A stretch of 64,000 bases of DNA from Apostichopus japonicus (Eukaryota; Echinodermata; Holothuroidea; Aspidochirotida; Stichopodidae), in the NCBI RefSeq assembly GCF_037975245.1, contig NC_092567.1, positions 1,358,714 to 1,422,713 on the forward strand. Direction: 5' to 3'. Positions 24,371 to 37,870 of the stretch are shown here, one piece after another (within the stretch, counting starts at the first letter, position 1; each line of letters starts with the position of its first letter). The notes beneath the pieces were generated by a model. It ran no database searches and had not been told where the DNA came from. It was given only the letters and a program-made list of their open reading frames with translations. The translations under genes and the position numbers were made by a program.

Positions 24371-24779
24371 AAATGGACGAAAGCAATTTATCTCAATCTG
24401 GTGATGCAGATGTATCATTAGCTGCTAATCCAACGTTTGTGAATGTCGCACAACCTGTCAACAAAAGTCTGGGAAAAGTGCTTGCCCCTGCCATATGTAT
24501 GATCTCTTTTGTTCAGGATCATGTAAATGTGGCAATGTGTATTCGTATAGTCTGAGGTTTCTCTCCCATGCTGCTCCATATCTAATCCTACTGGTGACAT
24601 TGGACAGAACATTGGCAGATGGCTTCTTGAGAGGTGTTGAAGTAACTGGATCAGGAGTATCTGGAGAGATTACATAAAACAAGAGTTACTAGATTGCAAG
24701 TATCCTGCTATAGCTTCTATGGCTGTGACTAAAAATATACCTTTTGTTTAGAACTTATCACACTTATGCAACACTGGAA

Positions 24780-25430
24780 ACTGATATTTCAATTTAAATG
24801 GTGTCATTGAGTTTAGAGGACATTGAAGTTACAAGTATGTTGGTGAAACCAAGACCACCCTCAAGAAGCAGTTCTAGTCACAAGTCAATACCATGAAAAT
24901 GGAGACTCCAGTAGGGGAACACTTTCAGCTCCCCAATCATACCATTAAAGACATGTCCCAACAGGTAACTAAATTCGTAGACTAACCATTTCAGACATAG
25001 TACACCACAGCAGAGATAGAGAGAGCGGACGGAATGCTCTAGCACCATTCAACTGAATGGGCTCAATATACAGGAAGGACATGACTAACTTTATCCTGCT
25101 CCATCTCTGTATTCTGCTATAGTTTATTCGCCCTCTCTCCTTACTTAATCCTCGCTCTGTACTCCACAATTTATCTAAATACCTCTGCTTTCACTGACTC
25201 CTTTTGTTCAATACACCATTAACTTCTTTCTTTGTGTTTACCATGTCCTCTCTGTTCCAGGCTCTATTGTGTCTCTTGAATTTACTGTTACTAGTCAGTT
25301 TGCCTCTAAAGAAGATCCTGATATTATCAGGCCCACTTACTTTTATAAATTCTCATACACATGTATGCATTTTAGTGGATGAGCAATATGCTACTATCTT
25401 TTTCTTTTCTTTTGGAATTTAATGAGAATG
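24780..25430 (+). mobile_element. Penelope-like retroelement relic (GIY-YIG end)
   Basis: The + strand conceptual product near 24835-24955 reads YKYVGETKTTLKKQF, a stop, then TPVGEHFQLPNHTIKDM. This is the pattern of the GIY-YIG endonuclease tail of Penelope-like elements. About 25015-25085 continues with an Arg/Glu-rich piece and LNGLNIQ in another frame. Stops and frame changes show decay. The reverse transcriptase part is not seen; the 3' border is a guess. Confidence 0.6.
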
Positions 25431-25524
25431 AAATTGTATTATTTTTCTGATCACATCAGATCAGATAAGATTAGCACTGCTCTTCCAGTCTGTAATTCAT
25501 GCAAGGATAAACATATAAATTTAC

Positions 25525-28328
25525 CTTCTCCTTTCTGAGTGTCAACTGATCTTTCTGTGGTGACAGCTGCTGAGAATGCCTCTGTTTGACTTTCAGCATC
25601 TTTCCGGAAAAGATGCATTTGAAACCTATACAATGAAACAAAAAAAATTGTCCGTAAATCATATAACTGAAATAGTAATTTTACTGTACACCCCAAGCTT
25701 AATTGTATGCATAATAAATCTGGTAATGACCAAATCATTACAAACATACATGTTTTTATCATACCTACCCAAGAAAAAATATGAAAGAGAAAAGTAACAA
25801 ACAAACACTTAGGCAGATTTCAATAATCACATATTGTTAACCCACATTGATTTAAACCCAGATAAGGATGAGATATTCTTTCATACTCTTCTTCAACATA
25901 TCCATAAACCGCAGTACCTTTCAAGAATTGTAAGGATAATTTTGTGTTGCCCAACTGCTTGCCCAACAACTTGAGCTCACATGTCAATGTAAAATTTACT
26001 ATGTAAACTTCCTGTCTTAATGAACTGATTGGTTTCATATCGCTAAAAGATGTCCAGTCTTTTGATCAAAGTTTGATGTACACTCATTATTTACCTACTG
26101 TGTAAACTTCCTGTTTATGTGAGCAGTTGGTTTCATGAGTGACAATTGAGATGCTAGCTTACTCCATGACATAAGCCCACCACTGTGAAAAATTCCTGTT
26201 TACATGAATAGCTTGATTTCAGACTACCATTAATTTAACGCTAGATTACTCTCCACAAGAGATAGTTTCGGCCACCAAATTTAATAGATATTATAATTTT
26301 TGAACACTAAACATCAGATCATTCACAAGAAGCTGAACAAAAACAAGCATAGTACTGACTATATATAAAAAATATGATAACTTAGCACAGCATCATAAAG
26401 TATGAGCATCAGGCCTACACAAAAAAAACTGGTACTTTCTTACCTCCAGGCATGGCTATATAAAGGTTTATATAGGTAGGGCCTATAGCTATATGTACTA
26501 ATATGGTCCCTCAATTTGTGAGGCTAATTTACCTAATTTCTTGCAAAGCAGTTGGGTTCCTTCAAAAATCCCAAACACAGAAATGTACACATGATTGCTG
26601 GAATATTGGACAGACAGTCAGTAGATAACAGTATAACACCATGTTGCCCAAATGAACCATTAAAACTTGATTGCATATATGCTGGCTGTGGCAGACCTTA
26701 GAAAAACCTAAGGTCTAGTTGCATACGCAGCGGTGTGAAAACATGTGAATCAGTTAGTAGTGATTCTAAATTATTTATGTAGATGCATTATTTTTATAGG
26801 AAAAATTGCAGGTCCATGTGGTTGTACTTGTACAGCACAGTAGGCCTTCCTCACTGGTGTATATTACAAAATTAGGGAATACAGTTACTATGAACACTAA
26901 ATTCAGATACTTATTACTAATACTATGGGCCTTAGTCCTATGTTATATGCCTAGTTAATTATGACTGGGCATAGGTGAGGCTTTTCTTTCAAATGCTCAT
27001 TCACAAGAATTATTCCTCAAACAAGGACAGCTGATAACAATTTAGAACCTGGAGGGGTGGGGGTGAACAGATCACCTAGGCCTAGTGGTTAGAAAATATA
27101 TTTCCATCAATTTGTTGAGGCCAAAAAACAGTTTACTTTTTGGTGATGAGAAGGCCCAGCTTTCCATGGCATAAATATGAGGAGTGAAACTAAAGACCCC
27201 CAGTCCCTGTCAGTCTTCTTTAGGAAGGATATTTCAATTTTTAACTGTATACAGTACAAAGTGGCTATTCTTACGACTAGTTGTAAGAATAATTTCCGAC
27301 TACGCATGGGCAGTTGCTATTTTTATGATTAGGAGTACTAATTTTACGACGAGGAGTAACAATAACTTCCGGTTAGGGTTAGGATTGAGGTTTAGGGTTA
27401 TGTTTAGGGTTAGGGTTACCCCTACTACATGCGCAGTTGCTTTATTTACTTTACTTCACTTGAAGTTGCCTTTGTCGTAAGAATAGTTTATAAATAATTG
27501 TTACAACTAGTCGTATAAAGAATAGCCACGGCCTATACAGTATCCTCATGACAAGCATTCACAAACAGTGATGATGATGACTCAGTAATACAACTTACTG
27601 CTATTTTGTGCTAGGATAAGTATGATAAAGTTAGCATACGCTAGGTCCATTGGAAAAATAATGAATGATAGGCCTAGTTACAAAGCCTAGGCTCATCAAA
27701 TCATGTATGTTACAAATACAATAGCATAGACACTGCGAAGTTCGAACACCTAAGCCTTAAAATACCCCAAAAACTATCTTCATTTTATTGACAGATATGT
27801 ACGTACATACTTGCGCACGGGTCATTTTGGAGAGGAAATAACTGTAGCTTCCTAGTTTTTAGTTATATTGGCTTTCGCTCGTAGGTTATCATGGTGAAAT
27901 CGTGTATTTCTTAGGGGTTTCCGAACTTTGCAGTTTGTCTGTACTTCGCAATACTGACAGTTACCTAGGACAATACCCAGTAGTACTACTATGTACTTGT
28001 ATTACCCTATACAGTTTTAGCCTAGCTTAGCAAATCATTACCTTTTCGTGTGATCCTGAAGCAAATGTTCTGCGAAATCTGCGTTGCTAACAGAAGTCAA
28101 ATCGTGGACATGTTTGTAGAGTTCTTTCTCCATTTGCCAGTTTACGTAGGAACGTAGAAGATAGATCTTCGTGGCATCTCTTCGTCGCTGTTGTTCCTTT
28201 GCACTGCTGTTTTTGTCAGGTCCATGCAACAATGGCTTTCCTCCACTTGAACCTAGGCTCGTTCCAGGATAAGGTCGTTTTCTTTCGCCCGATTCTCCTT
28301 GCCCATATCCCTTTTCCATGATTGTCAC
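25525..28328 (-). CDS. Unrecognised minus-strand gene, first two exons
   Basis: Exon 1 (28328-28042) starts at an ATG and encodes about 95 residues: a basic, Gly/Ser-rich head, a KEQQRRRDATK patch and a likely helical part (LRSYVNWQMEKELYKHV ... NADFAEHLLQDH). It ends AAAAG|GTAATG in phase 2. Exon 2 (25625-25525; acceptor TGTATAG, donor GAAG|GTAAAT) continues in frame as RFQMHLFRKDAESQTEAF ... DTQKGE and ends phase 1. Later exons were not found. I do not recognise the family. A second ATG three codons on is an alternative start. The 2.4-kb intron holds a MITE. Confidence 0.45.
27257..27533. mobile_element. 277-bp TIR element (MITE) with 9-bp target duplication
   Basis: TATACAGTA flanks the element at 27248-27256 and 27534-27542. 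The ends are inverted: GTGGCTATTCTTACGACTAG at 27261 and its near complement ending AATAGCCAC at 27529, with a few mismatches. Inside, 27373-27419 has degenerate TTAGGG-like repeats. The 9-bp duplication suits a Mutator-like source. Confidence 0.75.
27373..27419 (+). repeat. Short telomere-like (TTAGGG) patch
   Basis: Imperfect gttaggg/tttaggg units inside the MITE; too short and degenerate to be a telomere remnant on its own. Confidence 0.6.
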
Positions 28329-29739
28329 TATACTCTAGTCTAATCGAATGTATTTGTACGAAAATCGTACAGTATTCTTTACTCAAAAGGCACACAAACA
28401 ACAAACTATCGCGTACGAAAATCCTTTGCGGTAAACAGTACAATAATCTGAAATGCTGTGTTATAACATTATGTGTGCATGGGTACGGGCTTGTTACGCA
28501 TACGCTTGCCTGTGCTATTCCCTGATATAAATTTGCCACCGAGGTCACGTGAGTTTTCGGGGTCCCAGTAAACCTTGCTGAAACCTCGAAAATGCCAGCG
28601 CCCTCAAAAAAAGGTCTACGAGCGATATCGCCTTTAATGAACAATGGAATGGTATTAACAGCTTCAAGGAGGTTTTGTTAGTGGGAGCTACCTAGAGATA
28701 TAACAATAAATTCTTCTGGCAATGACGTTAGTAATATCTAATTGAGATGTTTGTTATTTAATACAACTTAAAATTCAAATACTGGTGGAAGTATTGAGGG
28801 GCTTATATGTGTTGTTAATTTAGATCAGGATATAGGGACATTTATAATCAATAACTCTATAGGGTATTCATATTCCTCCAGGTTCCAAGTAGATATGTTA
28901 ACATCCTTCTTAAAAATGATATCCTTTCTAGGGTTTTTCCAAAGGCAACAGCTTCAATATGGGGAAGAAATTGCCATTTGAAATTTACATAAGATAGTCG
29001 TTAATTATTTCGTTGGCGCCATGGTAATTCAAACTTACAATTTAATTTGGGGGATTTATTTTGACTCTCAATTGTTACGTCATAAGCCAGTAACATTTGT
29101 AAACTTTGAATGGCTGTGATATATAAGTTGACCTTCTTACTGTACTGCCACTGTACTCCTCGGCAAAGTAGCTTAAATAAGCTAAAGTTGACGTTTTCAT
29201 TAACAAATATGGTTTACTTAGTAAACGTAACTTTAAAAAGGTCACATATATACAGTTGCATCATTCATATCATCTATAAGTGAAATAGTCGGTAGTTTGG
29301 TTGCACTGCATTGTTGCTACAGGGCATATCGAGCTCCCAGTTTTCTCCTGTTTTGTATTTTTTACATAATTTTAACTTACATAATTTTTAATGTTTCTAC
29401 CATGAAATTGGGTGGATTTTTATGTTTATTATGTATTTTCTCATCTTAAAGTTTTGTTTTATTAAACATGGGCTGCCCTTACAAATACCCCAGCTACGAC
29501 CTACGAAATCGATAGCATCATTCACATTGTACAGATTAGGATTTCTGCTGGCGTGTGGTCAACTTTACGTGGCTTAAATTTATGTTCTTGTCAAAGTGTT
29601 TAAAAAACGGTCCACCAAAGCGTAACTATCTGCACTAGATCTGCCAGCAAAGATTATATCTTTGTGCAATGGCATTTCTGTGCATGCGCCACACAAACAT
29701 TGTGGCTTATCTATATACAGTGACCAGTACGTCGCAAAC

Positions 29740-29850
29740 AGCAGTGAAAGTGGTTGACAACGGTCAGCTTGCGGCTTTGATAAGTCAATGAGGATTCTTC
29801 GCAAGTTCCTACTTGCAGGAGGATCTAAAATACATACACACAATTTATTC
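29740..29850 (+). mobile_element. SINE 3' module
   Basis: cttgcggctttgataag ... ttcttcgc ... gaggatctaaaatacatac matches the 3' part of the SINE at 62500-62715 (opposite strand). No tRNA-like head is visible upstream, so it looks 5' truncated. Confidence 0.5.
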
Positions 29851-29959
29851 CTCTTGGTATGTGGATCTAAGGACCTGTACATCTCAACGTCAAATGCTTC
29901 ACGTTTGTTTGCCCTTTTTTTCAAATGTATGTTTTTTATAACAACAATCAAGAGAGCAT

Positions 29960-30200
29960 CGTCCTAACTTGTCTTACTTTGAAAAGCTGGGCTAAAGACT
30001 TCCGGCATAGTTTACCTATGTGCAGATCTAACTTTAAGTTGTTATCACACCATACTCCAAGATTTCGCACTTCTGTGATAGCTTTAATAGAAACATCATC
30101 AACTACAATAGAACCAATTCAAATCTTGGAGAGAATACTCTTAGATCCCATAACTAAAAGTTCAGTCTTTTGTGTAATTTATCTTAAGTTTTCTTCCAAC
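29960..30200 (-). mobile_element. Non-LTR reverse transcriptase fragment (CR1/L2-like)
   Basis: The minus-strand product reads KTELLVMGSKSILSKI, one stop, then VVDDVSIKAITEVRNLGVWCDNNLKLDLHIGKLCRKSLAQL in one frame. This is the known end of the RT palm/thumb (K.E.L..G ... V.NLGV..D..L....H). No motif A or YADD is present, so it is a short relic. Confidence 0.65.
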
Positions 30201-30259
30201 CATTCAAAAATGCAATTTTACATCTATTATACGCATGTTTAATATGTTGTGTAACGGTG

Positions 30260-31911
30260 TGTTTGTTTCCTTCAAAGGCTTGTATCCAAAGTGAGCGATT
30301 TGTGTTAATTTTATCAAGAAGTGATCGATTTTATAAGTCAGGTGCAGAGCTGGAGGGGAAGGAGAGAGAAGGTTAGGGTAGCTCAACTGAAATAAACTTA
30401 GTCGTATTTTTTAGACAAAGCGTGCCACTTTGATGGCAAAACAAGCCCATAATGTAAAATACATGGAAATATAACTACCCAAATTTAGGTCATGAGTATA
30501 ATTAATCTATATTCTTTAAATGTTTTGTATACGACAGGGATATCCCGGATAACTAAACACTCAGGGCGAAAACTTCGTTGCTGTGCAAAGCTAATTTTAA
30601 GTGTTAACGATATAGGCGTGTGCATGGAATGAGGAGCGTAGACAGGGGCATCCGCTTGACGCAATTCCATTCAAAATCAGTACAAGGAAAATGTATCATA
30701 CTTTCAAAAGAACTAAGATAAACATGACAAAGAGATCATGTAAACTATTCAACTGTTCTAAATTTTAAATTGTAAATGTTAAAGTAGAACGATAGTGACA
30801 GAAAAAAAAATCTCATTTTCATATATAATATAGTTTATATGTTACCAAGCAACATATTTTTTTAATTTTCCAAATAGCACACCGGAAAGTTATAAAAAAG
30901 GGAATTAAAACATCGTTTTTTCGCCTCCGTAATTTAGGAATTTGCAAACACTGCAACGACCTTGAACAGCCCTCAGGCCAGTGAATGACGTCACTGTGAT
31001 GATCTTTTCTGTTGTGAACTGTTCAGTACGGAGCTGTGCGTGCATTTCGTGTCAGCATAACTGTTATTTCCGGCGTAATGTTCAAGATATAAATAGATAA
31101 TGAATATCATGGTGTTTCTTGATTTCTTCACCACGTGTTTACCAGTTTTTTTTTTAACGAAATTTGCGGCGATTTCGCAACGATTTCCCAATATCTGAAG
31201 AGGTAACTCGCAAGCTGACCCAAAGTAACGTAAATCTCAAGATCACGTTTTTGGTGGGTTTTATACAGAGTGATGTATGAATGTGCTCACTTACCAGTCA
31301 AACTGGCACAATAACAATAGTGATGATAGTCTCAAACGTAGTTTAGTATAACATCCGAAAGAAAATCGAAAGTTCTAAACAAAGTAGATTCGCTTGTATG
31401 CACTAGGCCTACTGTAAAACATAAACGTTCCTTGTTCCTTGCATCATTAAATCCAACAGAAAGGTTTCATTGAGCTTGAAATACAACCGCAATTGTACTC
31501 AATCGAGTAGTTAGTCTAGCTCGAACAATTTTCTGACTACATGCAATGCCTATTGCGTTCATTCACATGCATGTCTCGTGGTTTGGGCTTCAGGAGGAAT
31601 CGTATTCTAGCCCAACTTCACGTAGGTCCGCAAACGGTACTTTCACACTGTGCAAACATAAGTGACAGTGTGCGCTACCTTAAGTAATACTTACACGATG
31701 TTTTGTTTCGCTCGAGCATACACACATTTCCTATTCGTATTACATTTAAAGTGGTTTGGAGGGTATAAACACATCTCTGCCCAAAAAAACTCTGCCTAAG
31801 CGACGTCCATGCCCCAATTGAAATTTGATCGTGGATTCTCTCCTCACATAGTCATTAGGCTGTTCACGTCTGACATGTCTTCCAGTTCCAACACTTACTG
31901 TTGCATTTATC

Positions 31912-31950
<39 letters not shown>

Positions 31951-33780
31951 TACGGCATAAAAAACATCAATCTTTCAATTTTTTTTTTACTTTAGTGACC
32001 TTGCCACACGCAAATTTCAATTGGGCCCGAGATGGCTCTATGACCAATTATTCCGTAATTTACATTGGGCAGTCGGCTTCACTAAATCGACAAGAAAAAG
32101 TAGAAACAATAACACCTTATTAAAATTAGACCGTTAAATGTCTCACGCAGTGTATCAAATCTCCTCTCTGGTTTAGGTTGTTTGTCGAGTCCAATATAGA
32201 GTAAGTTGCAACTAAACTTACACACTAAGTGCACACTGCTGAAGTACACTACGCCGAGCTCACTTTGTTATCATCATAATGACGTCACATGTCACTGCAG
32301 ATCACGTGATCATCATATCGCTGTTCGCGAAAAGCCCAAATTTTTTTAAAAAATCAACGAGTTTAGGATTTTCTTAAGCCTTTCCCAACATCGGATTGAC
32401 TTGAATTTTCACATGTGTAATTTGGAAACCAAGGAGAATACTCTTGAATAAAATCGTATTTTTTCGTCGATGCTGAAAAATCACTATCGTTCATCTTTAA
32501 ACTAAGAATATGATCACAACTTGTTGTTGTTTCAAGTTGTTTCATGCTGATTTCATGTTGGAAATACTAACTTTGTGCAATTGATATCACTCTTATTTTT
32601 CAAAGAATGGTTTACCTTCCCTCCTCCGCGGTAGCCCGTATCCCCATTTCTAAAAAAAAAAAAAAAAAAAAAAAACTTAAAACGAAAGCGTCTGGACCCT
32701 TACAGTTATTAGTTTTAAAAAGCTTTGCGCAGACAAAGATGGATCCACGTCACAACAAAGTAAAAATAAATTATGTTATATGTGCTGTTATCTTATAATT
32801 TATACGCTTTACCATGATCCCACAGGGGATTGGGAGTGATCATAAGTCATACCACATTTACAGATATACATCATATAGTACTGTTAATTCGCATTAGTAT
32901 TAGATTATTTCGAGGGACACAAAAATCAGATAGGTAAAAGCTAATTAAGTCCCCATTATGCATTGAATCTCGACGATCAATCGTTTTCAGTGCAACTGTG
33001 GAGCACATTATCACATATTCACGATGATTTAGCTTTTTTGTTGAAATTAAGGTCTATTCGCGGCATGGACAGAATGTTTCATTGGATCAATCTCTGGGAA
33101 TAGGCCAAAATGCTTGGGGAAAAGTACATCCGCATGACTGCGTCATTATTTACTGTAGAATAGTACGTAACAAGATTGTAGAGGTATGGATCGGTTAGTT
33201 TATGTTTATAAAGGAATTAATCAATTGGGATTTAAGATCTGTTAAGTTATTTGTATTATTAGTGAGAGTTACCTTTCTACTAGTTTTTGTTTACTTTTTA
33301 AAGGGCAGTATAATAGTCTAACTCATAAGATGTGCGTGGAACGCTTTCTGGTCACCGCGCCTAACAACCATTTCTCCCAACTGCCATTTTGACCAACCAG
33401 CCTGGAAGTGACCAGCTTCCCGGGGAACTAATGTGAATGTGCTTCAATACAGCAAGTATGCAAATAAAACCTATACTATACGGGTCTTCAATTAATTGCA
33501 TATATTACATTGGTCTGTGGTCGGAACAAACTGCCACGAAGTAAACAAATCTCATTTAACCGAAATTGAACTATGTGCTGGAACAGTCGGTGAGGTGCTC
33601 AAGGCGAATGCCCAAAGGGCCAAAGTAACCGGCTGGTGCTAGATTGTGGGACGACTGTTTTGGCAGGCAGGACTGAACAATTTTTGCTGGCCGATTTAGT
33701 CCTGGGTCACATTGAAAACCCCTGATGTATGTAAGACCTGAATATAGAAGTACGAATTAAGCTATGACAGTGATGAAATC
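30260..33780. other. Intergenic, no gene recognised
   Basis: AT-rich; (AT)n at 31915-31944, poly(A) run at 32651-32674. ORFs are short and without recognisable domains. Confidence 0.5.
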
Positions 33781-33821
33781 ATCTAACAAGTTTAACGAGT
33801 TTTTTTTTCGTTATATGGAAC

Positions 33822-33925
33822 CGACGATGACAATGACGACCAGTGGTAATGATGACAACTAAGACGAAGACGATATTAATGACGATGATGATAATGATGA
33901 TATTTATGACCATGACGATGACATG
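33822..33925 (+). repeat. Imperfect GAT/GAC trinucleotide tract
   Basis: Runs of gatgatgataatgatgat and related triplets; stop codons interrupt all long readings. Confidence 0.6.
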
Positions 33926-34090
33926 GGCGATATATCTACTTCCATCACTGTTGAAAATATTCCATCGTGACTCCATGCTATCGACTCTCTTTTTGTGCAG
34001 CTATCATCTGACACCAGAACATGTTTTTCTGAGTTCCATTCAAAGGTTCCTTTTAGGCAACATAATTATCTCTTCTCACCACGCATGCAG

Positions 34091-34419
34091 TGGATAAAAA
34101 CGTGGATGCAGAACAAGTCACATACTTTGTACTTGCACAGGCCATCATATCAAAAAATATCAACAAGATTCAACAAGTTTCGGAGGGCATCATCCATCTT
34201 GAAGAAGTTGCTTTGTTAGTCGCTTACATATACTACACATTAATGAGACAGTTTCCAAAGCTATTATCAGAAATATCACACATCGGGAGAGTTCAAACAA
34301 AGTTATCTTTACAAGGAGAGATAATTGCATTCTCTTTGCCATCAACAATTATTATTCTCTTATTATTATTAAAACCGCCAACTAAAACGTTCCTTCAATC
34401 TGATGACTATTTATGGTAA
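34091..34419 (+). CDS. Possible terminal exon of an unrecognised protein
   Basis: Preceded by an acceptor-like ...CACGCATGCAG. In phase 1 the frame is open for 109 codons: VDKNVDAEQVTYFV ..., a helical part (NINKIQQVSEGIIHLEEVALLV) and a hydrophobic run (STIIILLLLL) near the C-terminus. No ATG-led upstream exon was identified. Family unknown. Confidence 0.25.
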
Positions 34420-34429
34420 ACTACATGAA

Positions 34430-36310
34430 GAAGCAGGTGCTGACGTCACATGGCGTCAATATGACAACGTTTCTATTGAATAATTTGCGTTGCACCTGGT
34501 ATCATATGTGAGGATGGAAGTAACAATATGGAGGAATACTATATATTTATTAAATCAAACGTATGATATGAAAATTTATAAGCAGCTTTTTATCAATGTC
34601 GTATTTGCTTAAATTGTTGTTACTGGTCAAGTTTCATGTTAAATGATGAAGCAATTTTCTTGTTATGTTGGTTACTCCTTCTTCGAGCTTGGGATCATAT
34701 TCGTCCCCTTTCTACTTTATGTTGCATAATCCATGTACACAAATGGTAAATAAAATCCTCATTCAATCACAAATCCTGAAATGAAAACCAGAGCGATAAA
34801 TGAGAAAATAAAGTGAGCGTACTATAATGCTATAAATTACTGTTAATTGATGAGAGTACGCTCATCCCAAAAATCTTTAGCTGTAAACCAATAAATATTG
34901 CTGTGCAAATAACCAATCACAAGTGCAGCCAATAGTTTTCCAAGTTAGCTCCGGCTACATGAGTTCCAAACACCTGCGTTGGATTTTTTTTTTTTTTTTG
35001 GGGGGGGGGGGGACTATAAGGGTTAATTTTACAGTTAATACAATTTCTAAAGTTTAGAGTGAGTCAATTAGTCAATTGGCGTGTCAGGAATACATAAACC
35101 ATCTGGGGACATTTTCCAGGATGGTTATCAGATACTTCACCGAAATGTCATAGTAAATGAAGAACATTCCATAAGCTATCACGTGACCAAAAACATAGTA
35201 ATGCGCTATATATATATAGACTGTTGATTAAAAAAAAGAACCACTTTGGGGCTCCTCAGACTCGGTCTCTAGAAGGTGACGTTCATCTCAAGGGGTGGGC
35301 CATCGCAGGGCTTCACTTTCGGTGCCAAACACGGACGTAGAATGAAAAGGTAATGTATAGTTCCATTACAACAGAAAATTAACACAACGGGCGGTTATGC
35401 AAATAATGTGGTTGCAAGATATCAGTACATGATCAGATATATGTCTGCCTCCATGGATACAGCTTCTGATCATCAGTAAACTGTTAATAACGATAACATC
35501 TCCATGTGTAAACAGCTCCAGGTGTTCACTAAAATAAAATATACAGCTTTAGTATATTCCCTTAACTCTGTCCCCTACCGTCATACTTTGTTCATGACAT
35601 AATAATAATAATAAGAATACTACCACATGTTTAGGACATGCCACCCCAACATGATGTCCTTGAACCAATCAAAAACAATGGTTGATTCATTGAATATTCA
35701 TATAATTGTTTTTGTTTAGAAATTACCACTGAATATCATAATTAGCCGTTGTCTCAACCTCCCCCATCCAACCCTGACCAACATGCTGTCCTGGTATATG
35801 GAGTTCATTGACCTACAAGCTGTCAATTAACACTAACTAAATACATTACCAGGCACATTAATTAACCACGAATTATAAACTTATTAATACGTCTCATCAG
35901 TGTCCTTAAATAAATTTGAAATTTAAATTTCATCACCAAGAATGTTCCTACCAAACCAAAAAAAAGAAGCTTTTAAACTATATATTTCATCCACAGTTCT
36001 CAAAAGTGATAGACGCTTGGAGCCAGTACATGTATTCCTAAAATCAAGGATCACACAAAATAATTACTTAGCCGAAAAAAAGAAGACATTTCAAACAGGG
36101 CCACATGAACACAAACTGTGACCCTCTGTTAGCAATAAAGTAATACATATAGGGAGATCCTCAAACTACCAAAGTAAATGTAATTCATAATCAAATGAAT
36201 GAAAACAAACTAAGAAACATGAAAGGAAATGATAAACATAAACGACAACAAAATATTAACCAGGTTATGCTCTGGTTGCATATACAAAATGTATTAACTT
36301 CTATCACCGG
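34430..36310. other. Intergenic
   Basis: Holds a T-run followed by a G-run (34985-35012). No gene recognised. Confidence 0.5.
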
Positions 36311-36810
36311 AATATTCATCTAGTACGATAGGCATTTTGAAGCAGGTCATGGGCTACAGTTTGTTGATATAGTGCACTCTTCTTGAAAGACGGTCCAACG
36401 TGACTGTTTGTCATCATTCTATAGAAAAGTTCCAGTCGTGCACTTCCCCACGCATGAAGCGCGCAAAACGTTACACTTCGTTCTCGACAAACGACTCTTT
36501 CTCCCACTTTAAATTCTTTGGTGTATTTTTGATAAGATGGAAAATGAAAGACATTGTTTCCATGGATATATCACAATTTGTAGTTTGAACCCGGGTAAAG
36601 TGGAATCGTCGTGTACAAGATGTGAGACAGTTGCCGAACGCCTGCCTCCTGCGCTGTCTCCACCAACGGCAATACGACGAGGAAGCCACTAAATACTAAC
36701 CCCTACAGCGGGTCGGACCATTTCGAGTGCCCTCGGAACTCGGTTTCGGGTGCAACTGTGCTCGGTGCTCTCGATTCCCGAATTACGTTATTTTGCATGT
36801 TTTTAAGAAC

Positions 36811-37870
36811 CAGGTCTCGGAAGTTAGTTGACTCTATGTAATAACTTGTGAGGCCTGCTACTCGAGATAAAGATAGACATAATAGCGGTTCGAAACGGTA
36901 CTTGAAGTTTTTAAAATGATATATGTATACAACCAGGTCTTGGAGGTTAGTTGACTCTATGTAACAACTTGTGAGGCCTGCTACGAGATAAAGATAGATA
37001 CAATAGCGGTTTGAAACGGTACTTGAAGTTTTTAATATGATATATGTACACAACCAGGTCTTGGAGGTTAGTTGACTCTATGTAACAACTTGTGAGGCCT
37101 GCTACGAGATAAAGATAGATATAATAGCGGTTTTAAACGGTACTTGAAGTTTTTAAAATGATATATGTACACAACCAGGTCTTGGAGGTTAGTTGACTCT
37201 ATGTAATAACTTGTGAGACCTGTTACTTGAGATGAAGATAGATCTAAACGTTTGAAGTGAATTTTGCAGCTTTTAAATTTGATATTTGTACACAACCAGG
37301 TCTAGGAGGTTAGTTGACTCTATACAAGGGCGTAGGAACCGGGGGGCTGGGGGGCGCCAGCCCTCCCCCAGTGAAAAATGTGGAGGGGCGGAAGTATCAT
37401 TCCGCCCCCCCGGTTCGCAAGTCAGAAAACCCCTTTTTCATTTCCAAATGAGAAAAAAAAATCTCATTTGGAGCACCAAATTGCATCTAAGGCCAGGTGA
37501 AAATACAAAATTAAGTTTACAAAATGGAGTGGGTGTTGAAGTGTGCTATATTGCACCAAATTGCATCTGAGGCCACCTGGAAATGCAAAAAAATCCAAAG
37601 GGGAGGCGGACACCCCCTCCCCTTAGACCCCTCCCCCAGGCTGACCATCAGTCTTCAGCCCCCCCACTCAAAAGTACCTTCCTACGCCACTGACTCTATA
37701 TGTAATAACTTGTGAGACCTGTTACTTGAGATGAAGATAGATATATGGGTTTTAAACGGTACTCACAGTTTTTAAAATGATATATGTACACAACCAGGTC
37801 TTGGAGGTTAGTTAACTTTGTGTAATAACTTGTGAGACCTGCTATACTTGAGATATAAAGATAAATACAA
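36811..37870. repeat. 121-123 bp tandem array, interrupted by an insertion
   Basis: caggtctNggNggttagttg recurs at 36811, 36934, 37055, 37176, 37297 and, after the insert, at 37796. Units carry aacttgtgag and gataaagatag blocks. Confidence 0.88.
37325..37690 (+). mobile_element. 366-bp GC-rich TIR element nested in the tandem array
   Basis: TGACTCTATA flanks it at 37315-37324 and 37691-37700. Ends: caagggcgtaggaacc at left and ttcctacgccac at right, inverted over GGCGTAGGAA apart from one base. A related copy lies at 16108-16322. Confidence 0.78.

Noticed and set aside
24373-24677. ATG-led ORFs just upstream of the Penelope relic
   Set aside because: Two short overlapping frames with no recognisable domain; the link to the retroelement could not be shown.
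27373-27419. Interstitial telomere
   Set aside because: Short, degenerate and enclosed by MITE ends.
36690-37295. Minus-strand ORFs with repeated YIESTNLQDLV
   Set aside because: They only reflect translation of the 121-bp tandem array inside a transposon.
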